From the NCBI GenBank assembly GCA_001920875.1, contig MNKP01000139.1, forward strand, positions 1-36,741: a stretch of DNA of 36,741 nt. Reading direction: 5' to 3'. The notes below the pieces were generated by a model that saw nothing but the letters and a program-made list of their open reading frames with translations, made no database searches and was not told the DNA's origin. This stretch comes from Acidobacteria bacterium 13_1_20CM_2_55_15. Its GTDB lineage: Bacteria; Acidobacteriota; Terriglobia; 20CM-2-55-15. The position numbers were made by a program, and so were the translations under genes. Every line of letters begins with the position of its first letter. Positions within the stretch are counted from its first letter, which is position 1. This document shows positions 1 to 9,146 of this stretch, piece after piece.

Positions 1-78
1 CGTTTGGCGGACCCAGGAGCGTCAAGCAATTGGCTAAGCGGGCCCCGCATCACAATGTGAGGACTTAGAGTAGGGGAG

Positions 79-384
79 ATGGAACGTCTGTTCGCTGTTT
101 TGCGGTCGAGAGGCCCATCGTGGGATGACTCCAAGCCCCTTGAAGGCCAGGCTGATTGGGTTGGCCATGCTGCGTTCATGGACGCGCTCTTCGAGCAGCG
201 CTTTGCTGTTCTGGTAGGTCCGCTGGAGGGTACGCGCGATGCGCTTCTCATCATTCGCGCATCGAGTACGTCTGAGATTGTCGAGCGCCTCGCTTCAGAT
301 CCGTGGACGACGAATGGGCTCTTGATCATGGCCGCCACTCCGGCTGGGTGCGCAATATCGTGGACAACCCGAATGTGCGCGTGA
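79..384 (+). CDS. YciI-like domain protein whose 3' end appears replaced (see chimera finding)
   Basis: ORF 79-384; YciI-like text 'MERLFAVLRSRGPSWDDSKPLEGQADWVGHAAFMDALFEQRFAVLVGPLEG...LASDPWTTNGLL'; GGGGAG just upstream of ATG; tail after 'NGLL' does not look like YciI. Confidence 0.6.
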   Translation: MERLFAVLRSRGPSWDDSKPLEGQADWVGHAAFMDALFEQRFAVLVGPLEGTRDALLIIRASSTSEIVERLASDPWTTNGLLIMAATPAGCAISWTTRMCA

Positions 385-542
385 AGGTAAACGGCCGCTG
401 GCGAAAGGGAGTAGCCTACCTCATGCTCGACGATCCTATCGCGCGGCAAAGGGATCTCGACCCGTTCAACGCGCGGCTCGTTCGCCTCTTCGGTACGGAG
501 CTAACCACCGTCCGCATCGATCTCGATCCCGAGAAGGAGTGA
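303..542 (+). pseudogene. C-terminal half of a DUF385/F420-type nitroreductase-family protein, 5' part missing
   Basis: 'HGRHSGWVRNIVDNPNVRVKVNGRWRKGVAYLMLDDPIARQRDL...VRIDLD' resembles the C-terminal half of the deazaflavin-dependent nitroreductase family; the N-terminal half is absent and the preceding sequence is YciI in another frame. Confidence 0.55.
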
Positions 543-609
543 TTCATCGGTGGACTTTGCACACAGAATGCGCGAGGGCAGGCTGGGCAACCGTAACGGC
601 GGTCTATCA

Positions 610-675
610 CTTGAGGTTTCGCGCTGTCGCGCTCACGCTCCGCGCGCGCTGGCGCGTCGCGGACCGCCGCTACAG
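610..675. repeat. Diverged copy of dispersed GC-rich repeat (cttgagg...cgccgctacag)
   Basis: 'cttgaggtttcgcgctgtcgcgctcacgctccgcgcg...accgccgctacag' resembles the array at 1763-1883 at both ends. Confidence 0.5.
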
Positions 676-701
676 TGCCGTAGTTCGACTTTCCAAAACT
701 C

Positions 702-1724
702 TTATGGCTTCCTGGCCGCAGCCCTCTTCTCTTCGGCCCGAGCGCCCGACAGTGTGTTCGCCAAGCCGTAGTTGCCTTCGTGGCAGGCATGCTCAAAGAT
801 CGGTCCCACGGTCTTTTTGAAGAAGATCTCTGCGGTCCAGGGTTTTGTCCAGGTCGACGGATCATCGACGGTGAATTGATAGCGAATCGTGTCTTCGTCC
901 GTGCGTGTGAGACGCTCGATCATATGCATCTTCTCGCTGGCGCCCTGGAAAACCGTCTTGTTCGTGAAGTTGGTGCTGTCAATGACCAACGTATTGCCTT
1001 CCCAGCGGCCGGTATGATTGCCGACCCATTGGCGTACGTTCGACGGCAAATGGGCACGATTGTCCAAGGGGATGACGCGGACCCAATGCAGCATCTCGAC
1101 AAGGATCGTGAGGTAGCCGGAACTCTGAATGATTTGATACGTGTTGTTGTAGGCTCCCGGCAGCATTGGCGGTCCGTCGCGGTCCATATGCATGCAGCGC
1201 ACAGACAGCGGCTGGTTTTGGACCATGTCAGTCGCGGCACCCATCCGCTTTCGTTCCGCGGCGCGCTCGGCCGCTCTACTCTTCCCCTCTTCGGACATAG
1301 GAGGAAGTCTTCCATCCGGCGGATCCACGATCATCGACGTGCGCATGTTCAAGGCCAACACTCCTTGGCTCCGATCCAACCCGAATTGAGTAAAGTCATA
1401 ATGCACGTCCGCTATGGTTCCGGGTGTTGTTTGCGCTGACTCCTCGTCGGCCGCGTGCTTCACTCGTTCCTCGAGCTCCTCTTTTGTAAAAAATTCCCTA
1501 TTGATGTTATTCGGCCGCTGAAGCGGCGTGTAGGTCGTGTTTGTCCAATAGCCCTGCAGATCGGGTTGGCCATCCGGTGTGTGTGACAGAGTCCACGCCT
1601 TCGCCGGAACCTTCGGCTTCGCCGGGGCCGTTGGAGCCTGGCCGGCAACAAACCCGGGAACCAGTAACGCCACCACAACAAAGATGCCCGCAACAGCTAG
1701 TGACGCAAAGAATCGACGGGTCAT
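702..1724 (-). CDS. Secreted hypothetical protein of a type common in Acidobacteria
   Basis: Internal ATG at 1724 has an ideal SD (aggaggttttttgatATG) and signal peptide 'MTRRFFASLAVAGIFVVVALLVPGFVAGQ'; the longer ORF start at 1847 is repeat-derived. Confidence 0.75.
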   Translation of the reverse strand: MTRRFFASLAVAGIFVVVALLVPGFVAGQAPTAPAKPKVPAKAWTLSHTPDGQPDLQGYWTNTTYTPLQRPNNINREFFTKEELEERVKHAADEESAQTTPGTIADVHYDFTQFGLDRSQGVLALNMRTSMIVDPPDGRLPPMSEEGKSRAAERAAERKRMGAATDMVQNQPLSVRCMHMDRDGPPMLPGAYNNTYQIIQSSGYLTILVEMLHWVRVIPLDNRAHLPSNVRQWVGNHTGRWEGNTLVIDSTNFTNKTVFQGASEKMHMIERLTRTDEDTIRYQFTVDDPSTWTKPWTAEIFFKKTVGPIFEHACHEGNYGLANTLSGARAEEKRAAARKP

Positions 1725-1762
1725 ATCAAAAAACCTCCTAGTGTCACCGCCGGCGCGCATCT

Positions 1763-1883
1763 CTTGAGGCTGCGCGCTATCGCGCTTGCGCTTCGCGTCT
1801 TGAGGCTGCGCGCTATCGCGCTTGCGCTTCGCGTCTTGAGGCTGCACGCTATCGCGCTTGCGCTTCGCAGAGCGCCGCTACAG
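1763..1883. repeat. Tandem repeat, 36-bp unit x3, ending cgccgctacag
   Basis: Units at 1763-1798, 1799-1834 and 1835-~1868: 'cttgaggctgcgcgctatcgcgcttgcgcttcgcgt'; units 1 and 2 identical, unit 3 with one early substitution and a divergent end. Confidence 0.9.
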
Positions 1884-1889
1884 CTGTAT

Positions 1890-2942
1890 TCAAGGAAGCT
1901 GCAGTTTGCCTTCTCTGACGAGAACCCGATCATCGACCGTCACCGTTGCGTTGTGGATGAAATTCCAGTACACGCCGCCGCCCCGGTTTGCTCCGCCCAT
2001 TTCCTCGTTATCTCCCAAGCTGAGACGAACGACGCCGGCTCCATACCCGTAATAGGCAATGAACGGCGCTTCGGGAAGAACCTGTAACGCTGGATTGAAA
2101 CCGAGCGCGAATTCCCGAAACATCCGTGCATCCCTGCCTGCTGCGCTGAGCTCCTGATCGATTTTGTCCGCATTGACGCCCTGAACGGCGACGTGGCCTT
2201 TGATGAAATGAAGCATCAGGTTGCGTCCTTGGGAGGCGAGCGGACGCCACACCTGAAGAAAAACCGAACCATTCGCCGAGACTTCGATCGGCGCGACTCG
2301 CAGAACGCCCGCGGGCAACTCGATATCACGATCGATGCGCGTGCGAGCGGATTCCATGCGTGCTCGACTGGCATCACCGATCTGGCTGCAGAATGGGCGG
2401 TTGCCGACCTCGAATGAAATATCGGTTCCTTCCGGCGTTGTTACTCGCACGCGGCCCGAACCGAGCAGAGCGATTGCACGTCGATGCTGCTCCTCCAGTT
2501 CATCGGGATTAATATCGAGCGCAGCCAGATGGATTCGATCGATAAAATCTTGAGACGGCAACTCAGATAAACCGATCGGATATGAGCCGCCGTGCCAATG
2601 AAAGTGCACGGCCCGCCCGCGACCCTCGTCAAGCCATTCGTTAATAGCACGCCGTAGGGCGGGACGGTTACCCTGGCGAATTTCGGGCAGCCAGATGAAA
2701 ACATCGGCATTGGCAAAAAGCCGGCGCAACGAATCGAGTTCCCCATCCGACGACGTCTCTGTATCTTCGGCTAGGACGACACCGGAAATGTGCGCGCCCG
2801 ACGCTCGAATCAGGTTTTGAAGAGGCGGTACAAGTGGGGCGAATACTCTCGTATCCAGCTTGAGCAAAATCCTCTCGCCGGATGCGAGCTTCAGCGCGGC
2901 GGCAATTCTCCTGGCACATTTCTCGTAATCTGCGGTCGTCAT
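1890..2942 (-). CDS. M29-family (AmpS-like) aminopeptidase
   Basis: 350 aa ORF; 'PEGTDISFEVGNRPF', 'HFIKGHV', 'GFNPAL', 'GAGVVRLSLGDNEEMGGANRGGGVYWNFIHNATVTVDDRVLVREGKL' typical of M29 aminopeptidases. Confidence 0.75.
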   Translation of the reverse strand: MTTADYEKCARRIAAALKLASGERILLKLDTRVFAPLVPPLQNLIRASGAHISGVVLAEDTETSSDGELDSLRRLFANADVFIWLPEIRQGNRPALRRAINEWLDEGRGRAVHFHWHGGSYPIGLSELPSQDFIDRIHLAALDINPDELEEQHRRAIALLGSGRVRVTTPEGTDISFEVGNRPFCSQIGDASRARMESARTRIDRDIELPAGVLRVAPIEVSANGSVFLQVWRPLASQGRNLMLHFIKGHVAVQGVNADKIDQELSAAGRDARMFREFALGFNPALQVLPEAPFIAYYGYGAGVVRLSLGDNEEMGGANRGGGVYWNFIHNATVTVDDRVLVREGKLQLP

Positions 2943-3679
2943 TTCTTCAGATGTTCTTGGATCGCTGCGACCAGCGATGGAATTGTGGATTCAGCAGGCA
3001 CAATGTCGGGCTTCAAACCCAACAGTTGCGCCGCCTCGCGAGTGACAGGACCGATCACCGCGAGAGCTGTTCGGGATGGCAGCGAGCGCAGGTCATCTGG
3101 AATACTCGACGGACTGGTGAAAACAACGCAATCTACGCGCTCCGATTCGAGAATTTCACCAATGTCGCCGGAGAGCGCTTTTACCGTTCTATAGACCGTC
3201 ACAATATCCACTGTTGCGCCGCGCCGCCGCAGCTCTTCCGGTAACAATTCGCGGGCGACTTCTGCGCGCGGAAACAAGATTCGAGTGCCCACCAGATTTT
3301 CCGGAAATTCCGCGAGCAATCCTTCAGCACGAAATTCCTTGGGCACGATCGCCGCTTTCAATCGCCACTGATTCAGCTTCGCAGCCGTCGCCGATCCCAC
3401 AACTGCGATCGGAATAATGGCGCGGTGAGCGGGCGTGAAGGACAAGCCGGCCATTCGGTCCATGAATTGTTCCACGGCATTCGCGCTGGTGAATAGGAGC
3501 CAATGGTATGTCTGTAGCCGCCGAATGGCGTCATCGACAGGTTTCCAAGTTTTTGGCGGGACGATCTGAATCGTGGGACATTCGATGACTCGCATGCCGA
3601 GGTCTTCCAGGCGCGACCGCAATTCAGCGGATTGCGAAGCTGCCCGCGTGATGAGGACGGTTTTACCGATCAGCTCCAT
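2939..3679 (-). CDS. hemD: Uroporphyrinogen-III synthase
   Basis: 'KTVLITRAASQSAELRSRLEDLGMRVIECPTIQIVPP...WLLFTSANAVEQF...DCVVFTSPSSI...LAVIGPVTREAA'; start at ATG 3679 overlapping the hemC 3' end. Confidence 0.88.
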   Translation of the reverse strand: MELIGKTVLITRAASQSAELRSRLEDLGMRVIECPTIQIVPPKTWKPVDDAIRRLQTYHWLLFTSANAVEQFMDRMAGLSFTPAHRAIIPIAVVGSATAAKLNQWRLKAAIVPKEFRAEGLLAEFPENLVGTRILFPRAEVARELLPEELRRRGATVDIVTVYRTVKALSGDIGEILESERVDCVVFTSPSSIPDDLRSLPSRTALAVIGPVTREAAQLLGLKPDIVPAESTIPSLVAAIQEHLKK

Positions 3680-4601
3680 ACTGGGCGATCTCCGCGAGAA
3701 TTTCTCCGGCTCCCATCGACAGCAGCTTCTCGCCAAGCTCGATTCCCAGCTCGAGAGCTTGATCTGGTGAGCCGCTCAATTCATGCGCAACGATTCGCGC
3801 GCCATCGAGACTTCCAATCAGGCCCTTAATGGTTAAGCGGCCAGCGGCGATATTCGCCTTTCCTCCAATTGGAACCTGACAACTCCCTCCAAGGGCGCGC
3901 AGAAGCCCGCGCTCGGCAGTCGCGGCGGTGCGAGTGGGAGCGTGATCCAGAACCTGAAGAATTCGCCGTGTCGAATGATCTTCGTCACGACACACAATGC
4001 CTAAGGCACCCTGGCCCACGGCGGGGAGCATCAGATCGTCGTCGAGTATTTGAGTGATGCGGTACTCATAGCCAAGACGTTTCAATCCGGCAATCGCGAG
4101 AATAATCCCATCAAAGTCGTGCGCAGCTAGTCTTCGCAGGCGTGTGTCGACGTTGCCACGCAACGCGACGAGATTAAAGGCCGGAAAGCGATGGCGAAGT
4201 TGAACCTGGCGGCGGAGACTGCTGGTTCCGATAGTCGCGCCCCGGCTCAACGCCTCGAGCGTCGGACCATTAGAGATGAAAGCGTCACGGGGATCCTCGC
4301 GCTCCGGTATTGCGCCAAACACAATTCCAGGGGGAAGCTGGAAAGGAACATCCTTCATGCTGTGGACAGCTAGATCGATTCTGCCATTCAGCAGCGCCTC
4401 GTCAATTTCCTTCGTGAACAGTCCCTTTCCGCCGACCTTCGCCAGAGGAACATCAAGTATCTTGTCGCCCGTCGTCTTGATCGGCACAAGTTCAACAGCC
4501 AAGGCCGGCCAGCGCTGTTCCAGTTGGCTCTTCGTCCAGTTCGCTTGCCAAAGGGCCAGGGCGCTTCCGCGGGTTCCAAGCCGGAGGGTGCGGACGTTCA
4601 T
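3663..4601 (-). CDS. hemC: Porphobilinogen deaminase (hydroxymethylbilane synthase)
   Basis: 'LRLGTRGSALALWQANW', 'FTKEIDEALLNGRIDLAVHSMKDVP', 'GTSSLRRQVQL', 'LALGG'-type 'LLRALGGSCQVPIGG'. Confidence 0.96.
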   Translation of the reverse strand: MNVRTLRLGTRGSALALWQANWTKSQLEQRWPALAVELVPIKTTGDKILDVPLAKVGGKGLFTKEIDEALLNGRIDLAVHSMKDVPFQLPPGIVFGAIPEREDPRDAFISNGPTLEALSRGATIGTSSLRRQVQLRHRFPAFNLVALRGNVDTRLRRLAAHDFDGIILAIAGLKRLGYEYRITQILDDDLMLPAVGQGALGIVCRDEDHSTRRILQVLDHAPTRTAATAERGLLRALGGSCQVPIGGKANIAAGRLTIKGLIGSLDGARIVAHELSGSPDQALELGIELGEKLLSMGAGEILAEIAQYGADR

Positions 4602-5857
4602 TGTGGCTTAACGTTGAAGATCTTTCGAATGAGATCGGCGAGATCAGCGCCTTGAGGATCATGGGCCATTTGCTTCAATTGCTCGATCGGGGGATGCAAA
4701 ATCTTGTTCACGATGGATTTCGTGATCTGATCCACGGCGGCCTGCTGATCCGGCGATAGATCTTTGAGGTGGCGGCGATTGCGTTCAATCTCATCGCGCC
4801 GAACCTTCTCGAGGCTGTCCCTGAGCTGAACGATTGTCGGCACAACATCCCGTGTTTGCATCTTCAAGCAGAACGCCTCGACCTCATCGTCGACGATTTG
4901 TTCCGCGCGCATAGCTTCTTTGAACCGTTCTTTCAGATTGGCATCGATCACTTGCTGAAGGTCGTCGATATCGTAGAGGAATGCGTTATCAATCTGGTTG
5001 ACCGCCGGGTCGATATCACGCGGGACAGCGATATCAATGAAAAATATCGGCTTGTTTTTCCGCCGATGGATAACCTGCTCTGCCAGATTCCTTCCGATAA
5101 TGAAGTGCGGCGCCCCGGTTGAAGTAATCACGATATCGGCGCCAGTCATGTGATCGGTGAAATGTTCGAACGGAACCGCTGCGCCCTCGAACACTTTTGC
5201 CAACTCGACGGCGCGTTCGAAAGTTCGATTCGTGACGAGCACCGAAGAAGCGCCCGCTCGTCGGAGATGTTTTGCTGCGAGTTCACCCATTTTGCTGGCG
5301 CCGATGATCATGACCGTTTTGCCCGACAGATCTCCAAAGATCTTCCGGGCTAACTCGACCGCGGCGTAGCTGACGGACACTGCGGATTGCGATATTCCCG
5401 TTTCGCTCCGAACCTTTTTCGCGACGGCGAAGGCGCGATTCATAAGCGCGCTTAGATGCATGCCAACAGTCCCTGCATCCATAGCGATCCTAAACGCTTC
5501 TTTAACCTGACCGAGGATCTGCGGCTCCCCGATTACCATTGAGTCCAAGCTCGCCGTCACACGAAAAACATGCCGGATCGCTTCGACGTTGCGGTAGCTG
5601 TAGAGATGAGTTGAAACCGAATCGTGGGAAATTTGGTGAAACTCGCAAATAAAGTCGCGAATCAGCCGGTCATCAGGGCTCTCGGCAACGACCTCGACAC
5701 GATTGCATGTCGAAAGAATCATCGCCTCATTCACTCGCCGGCGGTCCACAAGCGATGTCAAAGCCGATCGAAGAGCGTCATTGCTGAACGCCAAGCGCTC
5801 GCGAATCTCTACGGGCGCCGTTTTGTGACTGAGTCCGACCAGTGCAAGCTGCATCAC
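4598..5857 (-). CDS. hemA: Glutamyl-tRNA reductase
   Basis: 'LVGLSHKTAPVEIRERLAFS', 'ILSTCNRVEV', 'GEPQILGQVKEAF', 'VMIIGASKMGELAAKHL', 'DIAVPRDIDP'. Confidence 0.96.
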   Translation of the reverse strand: MMQLALVGLSHKTAPVEIRERLAFSNDALRSALTSLVDRRRVNEAMILSTCNRVEVVAESPDDRLIRDFICEFHQISHDSVSTHLYSYRNVEAIRHVFRVTASLDSMVIGEPQILGQVKEAFRIAMDAGTVGMHLSALMNRAFAVAKKVRSETGISQSAVSVSYAAVELARKIFGDLSGKTVMIIGASKMGELAAKHLRRAGASSVLVTNRTFERAVELAKVFEGAAVPFEHFTDHMTGADIVITSTGAPHFIIGRNLAEQVIHRRKNKPIFFIDIAVPRDIDPAVNQIDNAFLYDIDDLQQVIDANLKERFKEAMRAEQIVDDEVEAFCLKMQTRDVVPTIVQLRDSLEKVRRDEIERNRRHLKDLSPDQQAAVDQITKSIVNKILHPPIEQLKQMAHDPQGADLADLIRKIFNVKPQ

Positions 5858-6663
5858 TGAAACGTGTGAAGTCCTCCAAAATAATTCGCGCCGAGGAAGG
5901 TGACCAGAACCCCGATAAAACCAACGATGGACAGGTATGCGGCCTTACGACCACGCCAACCTGCGATGAGTCTATAGAAAATCAACATCATGTAGACGAG
6001 CCACGTGAGAAACGAAAACAGCACTTTCGCATCTCTCGCCCAGACGCCCCAAACAGCCTGCGCCCAAAGCGCCCCGGTCACAATACCGAGCGTAATCAGC
6101 GGGAAGCCAATGGCGAGCGATTTGTACGCCAGGTCATCACAGATTTCGAGTGAGGGCAACCAGTTATGGAAACGTATCGGATGTTTCGACTTGAGCGCTC
6201 TCTCCTGAATCAAGTACATAATCGCGGCAGCAAAGGCGATAAACAGTGCGGCGTATCCAAAAAAAACAAGAGGCGTATGGATGTAAATCCAATTGCTGCG
6301 CAGGACCGGCGGAATGGATGCCGACGGATCGTAAAAGAGATTCGCTACGAACGTCATGATAAAAATTAACGGAAAGGCGAATACACTCAAGGGAGCGATA
6401 CGATATTTCGCGTAAGCGATAAGAAAACCCAACGTGGTCAGGGCGCCAAAAAAAGAGAAGGCTTCGTACTGCTGCGTCAGCGGCAGGTACCGCACGTCAA
6501 GAGCGCGGAGGGCAATCGATGCAACATGAAGGATGAAACCCGCGAAAACTGCCGCCAAAGCCGGCTGGAAAAACGTTTGTTTTTTTTTAAGAGCAGTTAA
6601 AACGGAGTGCGCAAAACCAAAGGAATACAGGCCCAGCGCGAGTCTGAGCAGGACAACATGCAT
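5854..6663 (-). CDS. CcsA/HemX-like cytochrome c assembly membrane protein
   Basis: 269 aa multi-TM protein with 'WIYIHTPLVFFGYAALFIAFAAAIMYLIQE' and 'GALWAQAVWGVWARDAKVLFSFLTWLVYMMLI' (tryptophan-rich CcsA signature); directly upstream of hemA. Confidence 0.85.
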   Translation of the reverse strand: MHVVLLRLALGLYSFGFAHSVLTALKKKQTFFQPALAAVFAGFILHVASIALRALDVRYLPLTQQYEAFSFFGALTTLGFLIAYAKYRIAPLSVFAFPLIFIMTFVANLFYDPSASIPPVLRSNWIYIHTPLVFFGYAALFIAFAAAIMYLIQERALKSKHPIRFHNWLPSLEICDDLAYKSLAIGFPLITLGIVTGALWAQAVWGVWARDAKVLFSFLTWLVYMMLIFYRLIAGWRGRKAAYLSIVGFIGVLVTFLGANYFGGLHTFQ

Positions 6664-6725
6664 GGCGGCGATTATAGCACATGGTTCAGACCCGCCTCCG
6701 TGTGCGATAATGACAGTCTATTCTA

Positions 6726-7403
6726 ATGACAATCGAGATTTACGTTGGTATCGTCCAGTTCATCGTTCTCCTACTCTCGCTGAGCATTCACGAATCGGCA
6801 CACGCGTGGACCGCGGATCGTTTCGGCGATCCCACGGCGCGATATTTGGGCCGCGTTTCATTGAATCCGATGGTTCATGCCGATCTCATGGGCACAATTG
6901 TTTTTCCTTTATTAGGAATATTTGTGCTGCGTGGCGCCATGTTCGGGTGGGCCAAGCCTGTCCCTGTGAACGTATCGCGGCTGAAGCATCCGTCCCGCGA
7001 CCATATGGTGGTCGCGGCTGCCGGCCCACTCAGTAATCTCCTGCTTGCCACAGTCCTGTTCACGTTCCTGATCATGGTTAAGTTCTTTTCGTCTACCGGC
7101 TCGGAGATCATCTACCGGGTCGCGGCGAACGAAATCTCCGGACAATCGATTTTGCTGCCGCTGACTCTTGTCGCTTACCACGGGATGATGCTCAATCTGC
7201 TCCTGGCGGTTTTCAACCTGATTCCGGTTGCGCCTTTGGATGGTGCAGCCGTTTTATCGGGCCTCTTGCCGCGATCGCTCGCGAACGCACTGGAGCAAAT
7301 GCAAAGTTACGGCTTTATGCTGCTTCTGGCCCTCCTCTATCTCGGGGTTCCGGGAATGCTTTTTTATCCCGTGAGAGACTTCGTCCTTTCGTATCTAATC
7401 TGA
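6726..7403 (+). CDS. Site-2 protease-like M50 family metallopeptidase
   Basis: 'SIHESAHAWTADRFGDPTARYLGRVSLNPMVHAD' (HExxH) and 'NLIPVAPLDGAAVL' (NPxxxLDG-like). Confidence 0.88.
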   Translation: MTIEIYVGIVQFIVLLLSLSIHESAHAWTADRFGDPTARYLGRVSLNPMVHADLMGTIVFPLLGIFVLRGAMFGWAKPVPVNVSRLKHPSRDHMVVAAAGPLSNLLLATVLFTFLIMVKFFSSTGSEIIYRVAANEISGQSILLPLTLVAYHGMMLNLLLAVFNLIPVAPLDGAAVLSGLLPRSLANALEQMQSYGFMLLLALLYLGVPGMLFYPVRDFVLSYLI

Positions 7404-7406
7404 GCA

Positions 7407-8390
7407 ATGACAAAGCCACGAGTCTTAAGCGGTATGAGGCCGACCGGCAAGCTGCATCTTGGCCACCTGGTCGGAGCGCTCGATAACTGGGTGAGCTTGC
7501 AGGACGACTATGAATGTTTTTACTGCATCGTCGATTGGCACGCGCTGACGACTCACTATGACTCCACAGAGGGAATCCGCGAAAACATTATCGACAATGC
7601 GATGGACTGGTTAGCGGCCGGCATTGATCCCCAACGATCGACATTGTTCATTCAGTCGCATGTGATGGAGCACGCTGAGCTTCATCTGTTGTTCTCGATG
7701 ATCACACCCTTGCCGTGGCTGGAGCGCGTGCCGAGTTACAAAGAACAAATGGCTGAGATCAAGGATCACGATCTCCACACCTACGGCTTTCTCGGGTATC
7801 CGCTGCTGCAGTCCGCCGACATCCTTATTTACAAAGCGAACGCTGTGCCCGTCGGCGGCGATCAGGTGGCACATATCGAACTGACGCGCGAAATCGCGCG
7901 GCGCTTCAACCATTTCTACGGTCAGGTCTTTCCAGAGCCGCAAACCTTGCTGACGGAAGTCCCGAAGTTGCCGGGGACGGATGGGCGCAAGATGAGCAAG
8001 AGTTACGGCAACACCATTGCTCTCAGTGAAGATCCCGTCGTGATGAAAGAGATCGTTCGGAATATGGTGACGGATCCGGCTCGCGGGCGGCGTACCGATC
8101 CCGGCAATCCCGACATTTGCCCCGTCGGCGACTACCACGATGTCTTTTCCGACAAAATCCGAGTGGCCGAAGTGGACCAGGGTTGTCGCACGGCCGGAAT
8201 AGGCTGTGTTGAATGCAAGATGTGGCTGTTCGATAGCCTGCAGAAACGGTTGGGTCCGCTTTACGAAAGACGTAGGCAATTAGAGGCTCATCCGGGCGAT
8301 GCGAGAGACATCCTCAGCGAAGGTTCGAAGAAGGCGAAGATTGCGGCTGGTCAAACTATGTCTGAAGTTCGAGAGGCGATGAAGATCTAG
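7407..8390 (+). CDS. trpS: Tryptophanyl-tRNA synthetase
   Basis: 'VLSGMRPTGKLHLGHLVGAL' and 'GTDGRKMSKSYGNTIALS' (KMSKS). Confidence 0.96.
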   Translation: MTKPRVLSGMRPTGKLHLGHLVGALDNWVSLQDDYECFYCIVDWHALTTHYDSTEGIRENIIDNAMDWLAAGIDPQRSTLFIQSHVMEHAELHLLFSMITPLPWLERVPSYKEQMAEIKDHDLHTYGFLGYPLLQSADILIYKANAVPVGGDQVAHIELTREIARRFNHFYGQVFPEPQTLLTEVPKLPGTDGRKMSKSYGNTIALSEDPVVMKEIVRNMVTDPARGRRTDPGNPDICPVGDYHDVFSDKIRVAEVDQGCRTAGIGCVECKMWLFDSLQKRLGPLYERRRQLEAHPGDARDILSEGSKKAKIAAGQTMSEVREAMKI

Positions 8391-8396
8391 ACTTTC

Positions 8397-9146
8397 ATGC
8401 TCGACGATCTCAAAATCTCACTGCCTTTGTACGAAGGGCCTCTCGATTTGCTGTTGGAGTTGATACGCAGGCAGAAGTTGGACGTCTACGACATCCCTAT
8501 TGCGAAAATCACCGAACAATACCTCGAGTATCTTCATTTGATGGAAGAGCTCGACGTGGATGTGGCCTCGGAGTTCCTGGTCATCGCAGCGCAACTCATT
8601 TACATCAAGTCACGAATGCTGCTCCCGCCGGACCCGAACGCGGATCCCGCAGAGCAGGAGGATCCACGGGCCGAACTCGTCCGGCGGCTGCTCGAATATG
8701 AAAAGTTCAAGAATGCCGCACAGATGCTGTATCAGCGCGAGCTGGTCGAAAATGCCGCGTGGTCCAATCCGGGTGCGATTGCAATGGAAGACAGCGAATT
8801 GGAACCCGAGATGGCTGTCACTCTGTACGATTTACTCCTCGTCTTTCGGGATGTTCTCAAGCGAGCCGAGCAACGGCCGCTGATTCAGGTCGATCGCGAG
8901 GAATTTTCGGTCGAGCAGATGATGGCATTTCTTTTCGAGAAGATTGTGGCAGCACCGGCCGGCGTGGCACTGTCGGAGATTCTGCCTGAAATCGCATCGC
9001 GGAGGGCGTTGATTACAGCGTTCCTGGCGCTCCTTGAGCTGACGCGCCTTCATGCGATCTATCTCAAACAGAACAGCGCTTTTGGCGAAATCACCGCTCG
9101 AGCTAATCCAAGTTATGAGTTATCCAAATCTTTCAGCCCTGCTTGA
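8397..9146 (+). CDS. scpA: Segregation and condensation protein A
   Basis: 'YEGPLDLLLELIRRQKLDVYDIPIAKITEQYLEYL...ASEFLVIAAQLIYIKSRMLLP'. Confidence 0.94.
   Translation: MLDDLKISLPLYEGPLDLLLELIRRQKLDVYDIPIAKITEQYLEYLHLMEELDVDVASEFLVIAAQLIYIKSRMLLPPDPNADPAEQEDPRAELVRRLLEYEKFKNAAQMLYQRELVENAAWSNPGAIAMEDSELEPEMAVTLYDLLLVFRDVLKRAEQRPLIQVDREEFSVEQMMAFLFEKIVAAPAGVALSEILPEIASRRALITAFLALLELTRLHAIYLKQNSAFGEITARANPSYELSKSFSPA

Noticed and set aside
780-1439. 219-aa plus-strand ORF antisense to the secreted-protein gene
   Set aside because: Antisense shadow ORF in GC-rich coding DNA; the minus-strand frame has the signal peptide, SD and family-like sequence.
1763-1883. Possible mini-CRISPR
   Set aside because: Units are directly abutting with no spacers and no cas genes are present.
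1764-2087. Plus-strand ORF with 'RLRAIALALRVL' repeats, and the minus-strand N-terminal extension 'MQPQDAKRKRDSA...'
   Set aside because: Both are translations of the 36-bp DNA repeat; the real minus-strand gene has an excellent SD and signal peptide starting at 1724, and the plus ORF overlaps the M29 peptidase gene antisense.
7611-8279. 222-aa minus-strand ORF inside trpS
   Set aside because: Antisense shadow of a confident trpS gene.
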